Source of the DNA: Planctomycetales bacterium
GTDB lineage: Bacteria; Planctomycetota; Planctomycetia; Gemmatales; Gemmataceae
Assembly: GCA_020054355.1 (NCBI GenBank)
Contig: JAGVLI010000193.1
Location: forward strand, 1 to 5,523
Direction: 5' to 3'
Length of the DNA: 5,523 nucleotides
A model generated the notes under the pieces. That model saw nothing but the letters and a program-made list of their open reading frames with translations, was not told the DNA's origin and searched no databases. Made by a program: the position numbers and the translations under genes. Of this stretch, positions 1 through 5,523 are shown one piece after another (position 1 is the stretch's first letter; every line of letters begins with the position of its first letter).

Positions 1-711
1 ATCGAACAGGAACTGGAGCGCCGGGCCAAGGCGGGGCTGCCCACGGATTTGCCGGCCGATGTCCGCCGACCGATGAACCACGCGGAGGGGTTGAGCAGCC
101 GGCCGGCGCGGCCCGGCCCGGTGAGCGAAGAGTATCTTGGCTCGCTTGATGCCCTGCCGAAAACGCAGAGCAGCCATTACGGCCAGGAGCGGCCGGCTGC
201 TGCGTACCGCGATGCCCTGCACGAGCTGTTTCCCGAGAGCCGCGAAGACTATTTTCACCGCGTGCTCCTTCTCCTGGAATCCCGCTCGCTCGCCGAGCGT
301 GAACTGGGCGTCGAGGCCCTGCGGCGCTCCCTACACTGGGACTTGGACTTCGACTACCAGGCATTCGCCAGCCAGCGGGCCGCCCGGCTGAAGCAGCTTC
401 GCCCTATTCTCTCGAAGCTCTCCACATTATCCGAAGCGGAGATGCGTGCCGAAGTGCTGCGCCTTCGGAGCATAAAGCTGGACGGTGCATGCGACAAGAA
501 CTGGTTGAGCGAACTGCGGCGGGCCGCGGTCGATCGGGAACCGGCCATTGCCGTCAACGCCCTGAAGCTGATCGAAAAGATCACCGGCCACTACGGATGC
601 CGCCATCTCGCCTCGCTCGCTGCCGAGCAGCGGGGAGCTGCGCTAACGGCTTTCCTGGAAGACCGGCAGCTATTGCCTGCCGGCGCTGACGATCAAATGA
701 AGGAGCGGTGA
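1..711 (+). CDS. Unrecognised helical protein, C-terminal part (5' end outside window)
   Basis: I do not recognise this protein. The frame is open from the first base of the window, so the gene begins upstream; 236 residues are visible, ending at a TGA at 709-711. The visible part starts with a charged segment (IEQELERRAKAG), passes through a Pro/Arg-rich linker, and is then almost entirely predicted helix: a YRDALHELFPESREDYFHRV stretch, a helix around AERELGVEALRRSLHW, a long charged stretch around LSEAEMRAEVLRLRSIKLDG, and REPAIAVNALKLIEKITGHYG near the end. The alternating helix pattern with small and hydrophobic residues resembles a HEAT-like solenoid, but no repeat consensus is clear. 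The AVNALKLIEKITG helix also recalls DNA-binding small terminase-type proteins, again without firm support. There is no signal peptide or membrane segment in the visible part. GC-rich third positions support real coding. It converges on the secretin-like gene to its right, so the two are not in one operon. Confidence 0.7.
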   Translation: MEQELERRAKAGLPTDLPADVRRPMNHAEGLSSRPARPGPVSEEYLGSLDALPKTQSSHYGQERPAAAYRDALHELFPESREDYFHRVLLLLESRSLAERELGVEALRRSLHWDLDFDYQAFASQRAARLKQLRPILSKLSTLSEAEMRAEVLRLRSIKLDGACDKNWLSELRRAAVDREPAIAVNALKLIEKITGHYGCRHLASLAAEQRGAALTAFLEDRQLLPAGADDQMKER

Positions 712-795
712 GATCGTGAGTGGTGTATGTGCCCGGACTCTTCGTGCCGGTGCCAAGCTTTAGCAGGGCGTCGATCTGGCCGTCGTCAGCGCGGG

Positions 796-2299
796 CTAGG
801 GTTCTTGCGGTTGCGGCAAAGGCGGCCTGCCGTCGAGTTCCGAAACGAGCCAGATCTTGACGAGGACGACCAGGTCGCGGTCCTGGTCCAATGGTTGGGG
901 AAAGAGCATCACGACGGCTTCGCCCAACTCCAGGGAGTTCGTAGCGCGAACCCAAGTGACGCAGCGGCCGGGCACGAACACGCCAGCCACCTCCGCGCCG
1001 CTGGCGGGATTGGGCGCAGTGAACTCCGGCTCCACGTCCAGGCAAATTCGGCCATCCTCTTGCACCACGCAGCAGGCGCACCTGGATTGGATCGTTTACG
1101 TAGTAGGCCGGTCGACCGCTGAGCGTGACGAGGCGCGGCTCGCGCAACGCCGCGTGACCGGCCGCGCTGACTCTCTGGAGCAACTCGCGCCAGGCCCGAT
1201 CTTCCGCCGCGCTGGCATGCTGCGTCCGCACGGCGCCACCCAAGCTCATGGCCGACTGGCACGCCTGGTACTCGCATGACAGCTCCGGCTCGGCCTGCTC
1301 CAGAGCGGCGCGCTCCACCTCGGCCACCACGACGTCGAGCTGGACCTGGACGAATGGTATCTTCAGGCAAGCGGGTTCCTTGTTGCGCTGCTCGTCAAGC
1401 AGCCGATCCAGAAATCGGTCGTCGATCAGCTCGAAGTCATCCGCTGGCCGCGTCTCTGCTGCCGGGGGAGCGAAGAGATCCTTCCCGTCGGCGGTGCTCT
1501 TGACCGTCGCCAGCACGATCAGGTCCTCGGCCTGCTCTTTCAGGTCGTTCCAGGTCACGTTGGGGACCACCAGCAGAGCGCCGCCACCGGGGGCCAGAGT
1601 CAGCGCCACCGGCGTGAACGGCTCGGCCAGCCTCAGCCCCTCGGGCTTGAACTCCACGTGAATCTGGCCGTCGGCCTGGATGGTGGGGACGAAGTGGAGC
1701 CGGATGTGGGGAGGCAAACGCTGGATGTAGCCTGGCGGCACATAGTCGCTGTTGCCGCCAAAACCAGCCACCGTGGGTACCGCGCCTTCGCCACCAGTCG
1801 AGTGATAGGCCGCCCGGCCGCTCAGGGTCACCAGGACCGTTTCGGTCCAGAAGCTGCCTTGTTCTTCCTCGACCAGGGTCCGAAGTATCTGGTGCAGCTG
1901 CTGACATTCAGCGGCCGAGAGAGCTCGACTATCGGCCAGGGCCGTCGCATCCGCCTGGCCCAGCTCGGACCGATCGATCCGCAGCATGGACAGATCAAGG
2001 TGGATTCGGGGCGCCGAGTCTTTCAGCGCGTTGATGATTTCACCGGCCGACGGCCCCCAGACCGCGCGGGCGATGCGAGTGATGGTCTCGACATCCTCCG
2101 GGTGGGCCACTTGCCCCGTCAAGATCAGGGTATGGCCCTTCCCGGCCACCACCTGCACCTGCGCCGTGGGCACCGCCTGCGGTAGCAGGTTGCCGAGCAG
2201 CTCGATGACCTTCTCCCGTTCCAGCTTCTGCTCTTCGTCGGCTTGGCCCACCAGCGGGCAGGCGAGCAACAGGAGCAGTGCGATCAGGCGCTGGGCCAT
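796..2299 (-). CDS. Exported tandem secretin-like domain protein, single-base frameshift
   Basis: Starts at the ATG at 2297-2299, chosen because AAGGAGG lies 6 bases upstream and a short signal sequence (MAQRLIALLLLLACPLVGQA) follows; LLAC at residues 11-14 could be a lipobox instead. Residues 26-97 look like the BON/N-terminal domain of CpaC/RcpA-type secretins (LILTGQV, then a helix ending EIINALK). Two diverged copies of a secretin-like core follow. Copy 1 spans about 98-268 (HLDLSMLRIDRSELGQ, VTLSGRAAY, ADGQIHVEFKPE, DLIVLATVK). Copy 2 spans about 316-490 (QLDVVVAEVERAALEQ, VTLSGRPAY, EDGRICLDVEPE, DLVVLVKIW). The canonical secretin VPxLGxxF motif is absent, so pore formation is doubtful. 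Copy 2 is interrupted after residue 410 by one extra base near 1069; skipping it restores the repeat and gives 500 residues ending at a TAG (796-798). Unshifted, the frame continues to 581 as Arg/Pro-rich sequence without resemblance to copy 1. The shift may be a sequencing error or a real mutation. Divergent from the secretin-ankyrin gene. Confidence 0.75.
1063..1076 (-). other. Frameshift site in the tandem secretin-like gene
   Basis: Read on the minus strand the sequence here is CCTGCTGCGTGGTG. Codons CTG CTG end the left-hand frame at 1070; the next C (1069) must be skipped to read GTG GTG CAA GAG, which resumes the second secretin-like copy (VVQEDGRICLDVEPE). The resumed sequence aligns with the first copy (IQADGQIHVEFKPE), which is the argument for a shift rather than a true C-terminus. 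There is no long homopolymer and no X XXY YYZ slippery heptamer with an adjacent stop, so programmed frameshifting is not supported. The exact base is ambiguous within the GCTGCG stretch. Confidence 0.7.
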
Positions 2300-2305
2300 G
2301 ACAAA

Positions 2306-2312
2306 CCTCCTT
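2306..2312 (-). promoter_or_regulatory. Strong ribosome binding site for the tandem secretin-like gene
   Basis: On the minus strand AAGGAGG lies 6 bases before the ATG at 2299. This near-perfect Shine-Dalgarno match fixes the start there and argues against longer in-frame starts up to 2413, whose added residues would bury the signal peptide. Confidence 0.8.
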
Positions 2313-2330
2313 GGATAGGGACCGCTCCGG

Positions 2331-2358
2331 CTTATACCGAGATTCGCGGCCGGGTCCA
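2331..2358 (-). promoter_or_regulatory. Candidate sigma-70-like promoter for the leftward gene
   Basis: On the minus strand TGGACC (2358-2353) and TATAAG (2336-2331) are separated by 16 bases, giving 4 of 6 and 5 of 6 matches to the -35 and -10 consensus. The implied transcription start near 2324 leaves about 25 bases of leader containing the AAGGAGG ribosome binding site, a sensible geometry. Promoter rules in planctomycetes are poorly calibrated, so this is a prediction by eye. Confidence 0.4.
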
Positions 2359-2622
2359 GCAGGTTTCCCCAGGTTGCGCGTAGGCTGAAGCTGTCCGGTC
2401 CTGGGGACACCAAAAGCTAGGCCGCCTCCCTCTAATAATGGCGCATCTCTTTGCGAATTTTAGCGATACGGCGACCTCTTCCGCCCCGTCCAGAAGTCCA
2501 GTCCCTTCGGGGGTGTGTCTCCCGCCTTCCCGCACCCACGATTTTCTCCACGGTGAAACGACCCTGCTGACGCAAAACGCCCATAAATTCAGGTCAACGC
2601 ACGGTTGGCCTGGTCGTTGCTC

Positions 2623-2652
2623 TTGCCATTTCGGCGATTCTTGTCCTATAGG
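2623..2652 (+). promoter_or_regulatory. Candidate sigma-70-like promoter for the secretin-ankyrin gene
   Basis: TTGCCA (2623-2628) and TATAGG (2647-2652) are 18 bases apart; the alternative -10 CCTATA at 2645-2650 gives a spacing of 16. Transcription would begin near 2658-2660, about 40 bases before the ATG at 2698. It would also lie downstream of the TTG at 2605, which argues against that start. This is a by-eye prediction. Confidence 0.35.
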
Positions 2653-2697
2653 TCGGCCAGTGTGGGGAGAATGGTTTTGACGGAATGGGGCAATACG

Positions 2698-4803
2698 ATG
2701 GTGATTCGCTTCTTCTGGGCCGCAGTCTTGCTTGCTTTATCCGGCCTTCCGATACCACCCACCGGCCGCGCCGCGGAAGACTGCGAAGCCGAGAAGGATA
2801 GGCACGGCGGCAGTGGCCTGGTGCAGCGCACCTATCCGGTCGCCGACCTGATACTTTCGGACCACGGGAACTGCTCCGTTCTGGGCGCGCCAATCCCCAC
2901 ACCGGCTGCCGAGCGGACTCCGGACGAGCTGATTGAGCTGATCGTCAACACCATCGCCGCGCAGACTTGGAGCATGCAGGGTGGACCGGGCACTATCGAA
3001 TACGTCCCGCTGGGAATGGCGTTCCTGGTGAACCAGACTCCCGAGGTCCACGAGCGGATTGCCGAGTTACTCGAAGGTCTACGCCGCATCCACAACCTGG
3101 AAGTCCAGGTCGAGTTTCGCATGATGGCGTTGTCCGAACCGGTATTCCAGCGAGTATGCAAAGAATATGGCCTCGCGGTCGGCGAGGAAATCCCGCCGGG
3201 TGTGCCGCAGGTGACTGGCCTGGGAGTCGAGCCGAAACGCAAGGTTGGGCGCACTGTTCTCACTGACATGGATGTCTTCCGGTTGATGGAGTTCCTCCAG
3301 GAGCAAGGCAGCGGCAACGTCCTCCAGGCCCCGAAACTGACGGCCTTCAACAAGCAAACGGCGACGGTCCAGGTGCAGGACTTCCAGTGGTTCGTCACCA
3401 AGGTGCAGATCATCAACTGTGGCGGCAAGGTGGTCGTTGTCCCTGAGCAGGAGTCGGTGGCGGTCGGCCTTCAGGTGAGCGTCAAGCCGGTGGCGTCGGT
3501 GGATCGCAAGGCCGTCCGGCTTGACCTGAGCGCGAGCCTTACCGACGCGGTGCCGGGGTCGAAGCCGCTCAAACCAACCCGCACCGTCCTCAGTACGTCC
3601 GTCGAGGCAGATGGTAGCGCGGGTCTACACATCGAGGCGACGGAATACCCACCGCCAATAGTTACCCGGCTGACACTGAATGAGTCAGTTAGCCTGACGG
3701 ACGGCGGCACGGTCGTGTTCGCGGGCTGGCAGAGGATGCGCGAAGCGGAAAGCTGGCTGGGCCAGCTGGTCCGCAAGGTGCCCTTCCTGGGCGACCACTT
3801 CCAGGAACTTGGCAACTGGCAGGGGCGCGAACACATCCTGCTCCTGGCAACGCCAAAGATTGTGGAACAAGCCCGGAAGGAACTGGTAGCTACACCAACG
3901 ACCGCCCAGACCGCCCTGGAGAAGAAGCTGCGCGCGGCCGGATTCGAGGACGACCCAAGCTCGTACATGTTGGTCCGGAGATTCATGGTCCTCAAGGATC
4001 TGTGCAATCTCTTGAATTGTCAGACCTGTGACTTCAAACCGCCCAGGCAGCCTGGCTATCCCGGGCTTCCGCCGATGGACTTTCATGCTCCAAACTCTTG
4101 GCTTAAGCAAGGCCCGGGCTACTTTTGTTCCATCTGGTTCCTGGACCCCGCTCACTTTCCGAAGGATCTGGGCGAAGCAGAGGTGCAAGTCGGCTTCCTC
4201 CTGTATGGCGAGCCCGACGCCGCGCCTTGCCCGCCTGGTATCGGGGAAGGCCCCAAGCCGCTGCCGGGACAAGATGCTTATGAAATCGCTCTCATCACCG
4301 CCATCCATCATTTTGCAGAGGCCGGGGAAGCGGAGTTGCTTCACGCCCTGCTCAACAAGCATCCGGAATTCGCCGACATCGACCGGAAGTTCCTCGGCGG
4401 CCCCGGCAAGCCGATGCTCAACAGCCTATACCGGCCCCTCCACCGCGCCGCCGAGCGGGGGCATTCTGCGGCCGTCCGCGTGCTGCTTGAAAAAGGAGCC
4501 GACCCGAATGGCGACGGCGGTTCGGGATGCACGCCGCTCCACGTGGCCGCGCGAATGGGACATCTGGAAGTGGTCAAGCTTCTCGTGCGGAAGGGCGCCA
4601 ATTTCCGCGCGCTCACGAAGCCACAACCGGGAGGGATTCCACCCAGCGCAGCTCCCGCCATTCCGGGAGCGCCGCCTCGCCCGCCGGTTACGTTTCCTGC
4701 CATTCCAGCCAGGTCGCCGCTCGACGTTGCCCGCGAAGCGAACCAGACCGCAGTCGTTGAGTACTTGACCTTGAAGCTTCAGGAAGCGGCATCTCCACAG
4801 TAG
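2698..4803 (+). CDS. Secretin-family protein with C-terminal ankyrin repeats
   Basis: A 701-residue exported protein of the type II/III secretion secretin superfamily, expected in the outer membrane or periplasm. Residues 1-25 are a signal peptide (MVIRFFWAAVLLALSG..., likely cut near GRA-A). Residues 45-131 match the N-terminal module of planctomycete secretins: YPVAD, LIELIVNTI, W91, GG at 95-96, QTPEVHERI. Residues 132-395 are a secretin core: VLQAPKLTAFN (208-218), GLQVSVKP (257-264), DGGTVVFAG (335-343), VPFLGDHF (361-368), LLLATPKIV (381-389). Residues 400-525 are unassigned and contain C436, C441 and C444. Residues 526-698 are ankyrin-like: a degenerate first repeat, two clear ones (RPLHRAAERGH... 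from 579 and TPLHVAARMGH... from 612), and a last one (SPLDVARE, from 673) after a 31-residue Pro-rich insert. The ATG at 2698 was chosen for the signal peptide and a GGGG 7 bases upstream; in-frame ATG 2671 and TTG 2605 are weaker. Secretin membership is confident; the fused ankyrin role (partner binding) is inference. Confidence 0.88.
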   Translation: MVIRFFWAAVLLALSGLPIPPTGRAAEDCEAEKDRHGGSGLVQRTYPVADLILSDHGNCSVLGAPIPTPAAERTPDELIELIVNTIAAQTWSMQGGPGTIEYVPLGMAFLVNQTPEVHERIAELLEGLRRIHNLEVQVEFRMMALSEPVFQRVCKEYGLAVGEEIPPGVPQVTGLGVEPKRKVGRTVLTDMDVFRLMEFLQEQGSGNVLQAPKLTAFNKQTATVQVQDFQWFVTKVQIINCGGKVVVVPEQESVAVGLQVSVKPVASVDRKAVRLDLSASLTDAVPGSKPLKPTRTVLSTSVEADGSAGLHIEATEYPPPIVTRLTLNESVSLTDGGTVVFAGWQRMREAESWLGQLVRKVPFLGDHFQELGNWQGREHILLLATPKIVEQARKELVATPTTAQTALEKKLRAAGFEDDPSSYMLVRRFMVLKDLCNLLNCQTCDFKPPRQPGYPGLPPMDFHAPNSWLKQGPGYFCSIWFLDPAHFPKDLGEAEVQVGFLLYGEPDAAPCPPGIGEGPKPLPGQDAYEIALITAIHHFAEAGEAELLHALLNKHPEFADIDRKFLGGPGKPMLNSLYRPLHRAAERGHSAAVRVLLEKGADPNGDGGSGCTPLHVAARMGHLEVVKLLVRKGANFRALTKPQPGGIPPSAAPAIPGAPPRPPVTFPAIPARSPLDVAREANQTAVVEYLTLKLQEAASPQ

Positions 4804-4862
4804 TGGCAGGTGGGCGGGCCGTTGCAAAAAAGCGACACAGAGCGATGGCAACGAAGCGGATC

Positions 4863-4885
4863 GGCCAACGGCATTCTGGCCAACG
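4863..4885. repeat. Short direct repeat GGCCAACG
   Basis: GGCCAACG occurs at 4863-4870 and 4878-4885, 15 bases apart start to start, with a related GGCAACG at 4847-4853. It lies in the non-coding gap. It is too short to assign a function and could be chance in GC-rich DNA. Confidence 0.35.
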
Positions 4886-4917
4886 CGAGTCCCGGGGAAG
4901 TCCAGCCGCGTCGGCCG

Positions 4918-5079
4918 TCAGCTGGTCGGCTCCACTTCCGCATCCGCCACCGGCGCTATTTCTATCGTCTTCCCGCGGTGCTCGACGCGAACGGTTTCTA
5001 CGGGACTCGCTGGCGGCATCGGCGGCCTCATCCTATCTTTCGCCTTCCACTGCGCGATTGCCTTCGATCCGCCAGGCCC
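4918..5079 (-). other. In-frame open continuation beyond the cytochrome-like gene's stop
   Basis: Directly after the TGA at 5082-5080, the same minus-strand frame stays open for 53 codons to a TGA at 4920-4918. The translation looks protein-like: AIAQWKAKDRM, then VETVRVEHRGKTIEIAPVAD, with an acidic end. By hand count about 70% of third positions are G or C. It could be the remnant of a longer C-terminus cut by a stop mutation, a tiny separate gene from the ATG in its middle (37 residues, no good ribosome binding site), or chance. I do not call it a gene. Confidence 0.25.
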
Positions 5080-5523
5080 TCACGGCATAGGCTTGCCTTG
5101 CGGTGCCAGGAGACGGCGCCAGGCGGCCACCGTGGGCTCCGTGTCCTTGCCGGTCAGTTCGCGCAACGCGGCCAGGGCGGCGCGATGATAGGGTGACAAC
5201 CGCCCCGGTTCCTGCTGGGTGAACTTCTCCCGCCAGGCGACCGCCTCTTCCTCCGTCAGGACGCGAGTCCGCACCAGGAAGTCGAAGCGCTGCATTTCCG
5301 GCCACGGGGCGGCATCCGCCACGGCCTGGTACACCGAAAAATCCTGCCGCAGGTAGGTGACATCGATGCGCACCAGAACTTCCGACGAGGAACCGCGGTA
5401 GGGATCGGCGAGCAGAGGTTGGCGTGGGTTAGGCACGACGACGGCCAATCCTTCGGGTACGGCGGGTCCCGAGTTCCCAGGCGCATGGCACAGCAAGCAG
5501 TTGCGATGGTGGTTGATCCGAAT
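5080..5523 (-). CDS. Cytochrome c-like (CxxCH) protein, C-terminal part
   Basis: The frame is open to the right edge of the window, so the N-terminus is missing; 147 residues are visible, ending at a TGA at 5082-5080. Near the visible start is NHHRNCLLCHAPG, a CxxCH motif that covalently binds haem c, implying export and an electron-transfer or redox role at the cell envelope. Further on are DVTYLRQDFSV and PWPEMQRFDFLVRTR, whose Met might serve as the distal haem ligand, though this is a guess. The tail AALAALRELTGKDTEP...AAWRRLL resembles the end of HEAT-like repeats that accompany such motifs in planctomycete proteins. A TTG at 5496 could be read as a start, but it would split the CxxCH motif (removing its first Cys), so the gene almost certainly begins outside the window. 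It converges with the secretin-ankyrin gene, so the two are not co-transcribed. Confidence 0.75.
   Translation of the reverse strand: MRINHHRNCLLCHAPGNSGPAVPEGLAVVVPNPRQPLLADPYRGSSSEVLVRIDVTYLRQDFSVYQAVADAAPWPEMQRFDFLVRTRVLTEEEAVAWREKFTQQEPGRLSPYHRAALAALRELTGKDTEPTVAAWRRLLAPQGKPMP

Larger units (their letters stand above)
2300..2697. other. Divergent intergenic region between the two secretin-family genes
   Basis: This 398-base stretch separates two genes that point away from each other and probably carries both promoters. It is less GC-rich than its surroundings in places (around 2430-2480 and 2560-2600), as expected of regulatory DNA. Besides the two candidate promoters it contains CAGGTT twice at exactly one helical turn (2360-2365 and 2370-2375), which could be an operator half-site pair or chance. 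Open frames here (for example from 2438 rightward and from 2535 leftward) lack ribosome binding sites, have weak codon bias and resemble no family I know, so I do not call genes. No riboswitch or RNA structure was recognised. Confidence 0.6.
4804..5079. other. Intergenic gap between convergent genes
   Basis: This 276-base gap lies between the 3' ends of two converging genes. It shows no clear terminator: a 6-base stem (CGTTGC 4820-4825 with GCAACG 4848-4853) has a 22-base loop and no following T-run on the plus strand. A rightward frame from 4810 is open but Arg/His-rich and runs antisense into the next gene, so it is not called. On the minus strand the sequence directly beyond the cytochrome-like gene stays open in the same frame, described separately. 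Confidence 0.5.

Noticed and set aside
733..750. Hairpin CCGGAC-TCTTC-GT(G)CCGG between the two left-hand convergent genes as a terminator
   Set aside because: The stem is only six pairs with a bulge and there is no T-run on either side, so it is not convincing.
2393..2410. Inverted repeat TGTCC/GGACA in the intergenic region
   Set aside because: A five-pair stem with an eight-base loop is expected by chance in GC-rich DNA.
2300..2413. Upstream extension of the leftward tandem secretin-like gene to 2413
   Set aside because: The ATG at 2299 has an AAGGAGG ribosome binding site at ideal spacing and begins a signal peptide; the extension would bury it and also overlaps the candidate promoter.
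2438..2680. Rightward 80-codon open frame in the divergent intergenic region
   Set aside because: No ribosome binding site, low-complexity Ser/Pro/Cys-rich translation, and it covers the likely promoter of the secretin-ankyrin gene.
3685..4362. Long minus-strand open frame inside the secretin-ankyrin gene
   Set aside because: It is the antisense shadow of a strongly supported coding region and has no domain or start signal of its own.
4820..4853. CGTTGC/GCAACG stem after the secretin-ankyrin gene as a terminator
   Set aside because: Six-pair stem with a 22-base loop; the A-run is inside the loop, which does not fit an intrinsic terminator.
4810..5196. Rightward open frame of 128 codons overlapping the cytochrome-like gene
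   Set aside because: Arg/His-rich composition, no recognisable domain, and more than 100 bases antisense to a gene with a clear CxxCH motif.

Overview
The window most likely comes from a planctomycete, a GC-rich member of the Planctomycetota and possibly a Gemmata/Pirellula-type lineage. The evidence is the protein types. One gene carries an N-terminal module that I know mainly from planctomycete secretins (YPVAD..., LIELIVNTI..., a W...GG.G.I stretch, then a QTPEVHERI helix). A second gene end combines a CxxCH haem motif with an ALRELTG...WRRLL tail, also familiar from planctomycete cytochrome/HEAT-like proteins. This is inference from recalled family patterns; no search was run.

Layout, left to right. 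Positions 1-711 (+) hold the 3' end of an unrecognised, mostly helical protein. After an 84-base gap comes a leftward gene (796-2299, minus) for an exported protein. It has a BON/secretin-N-like domain followed by two diverged copies of a secretin-like core. Its reading frame is broken by one extra base near 1069; removing that base gives a clean 500-residue protein, while the unshifted frame runs on as arginine-rich nonsense to 581. A 398-base divergent intergenic region (2300-2697) separates it from a rightward gene (2698-4803, +). That gene encodes a 701-residue secretin-family protein with a signal peptide, a planctomycete-type N-terminal module, a recognisable secretin core with VPFLGDHF and LLLATPKIV signatures, a cysteine-containing middle region I cannot assign, and a C-terminal ankyrin-repeat domain. 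A 276-base gap follows, then the 3' end of a leftward gene (5080-5523, minus) with a CLLCH haem-binding motif.

The two central genes are back to back, both exported, and both built from secretin-type cores. Only the rightward one keeps the secretin gate/lip signatures. A working idea is that they form a divergently transcribed envelope module: a secretin-like outer-membrane component with an ankyrin interaction domain, and a degenerate, duplicated secretin-like partner that probably does not form a pore. The partnership is inferred from adjacency and shared fold only. The secretin-ankyrin architecture and the tandem secretin-like protein are the most noteworthy items. No RNA genes, insertion sequences, CRISPR arrays or strong terminators were seen.
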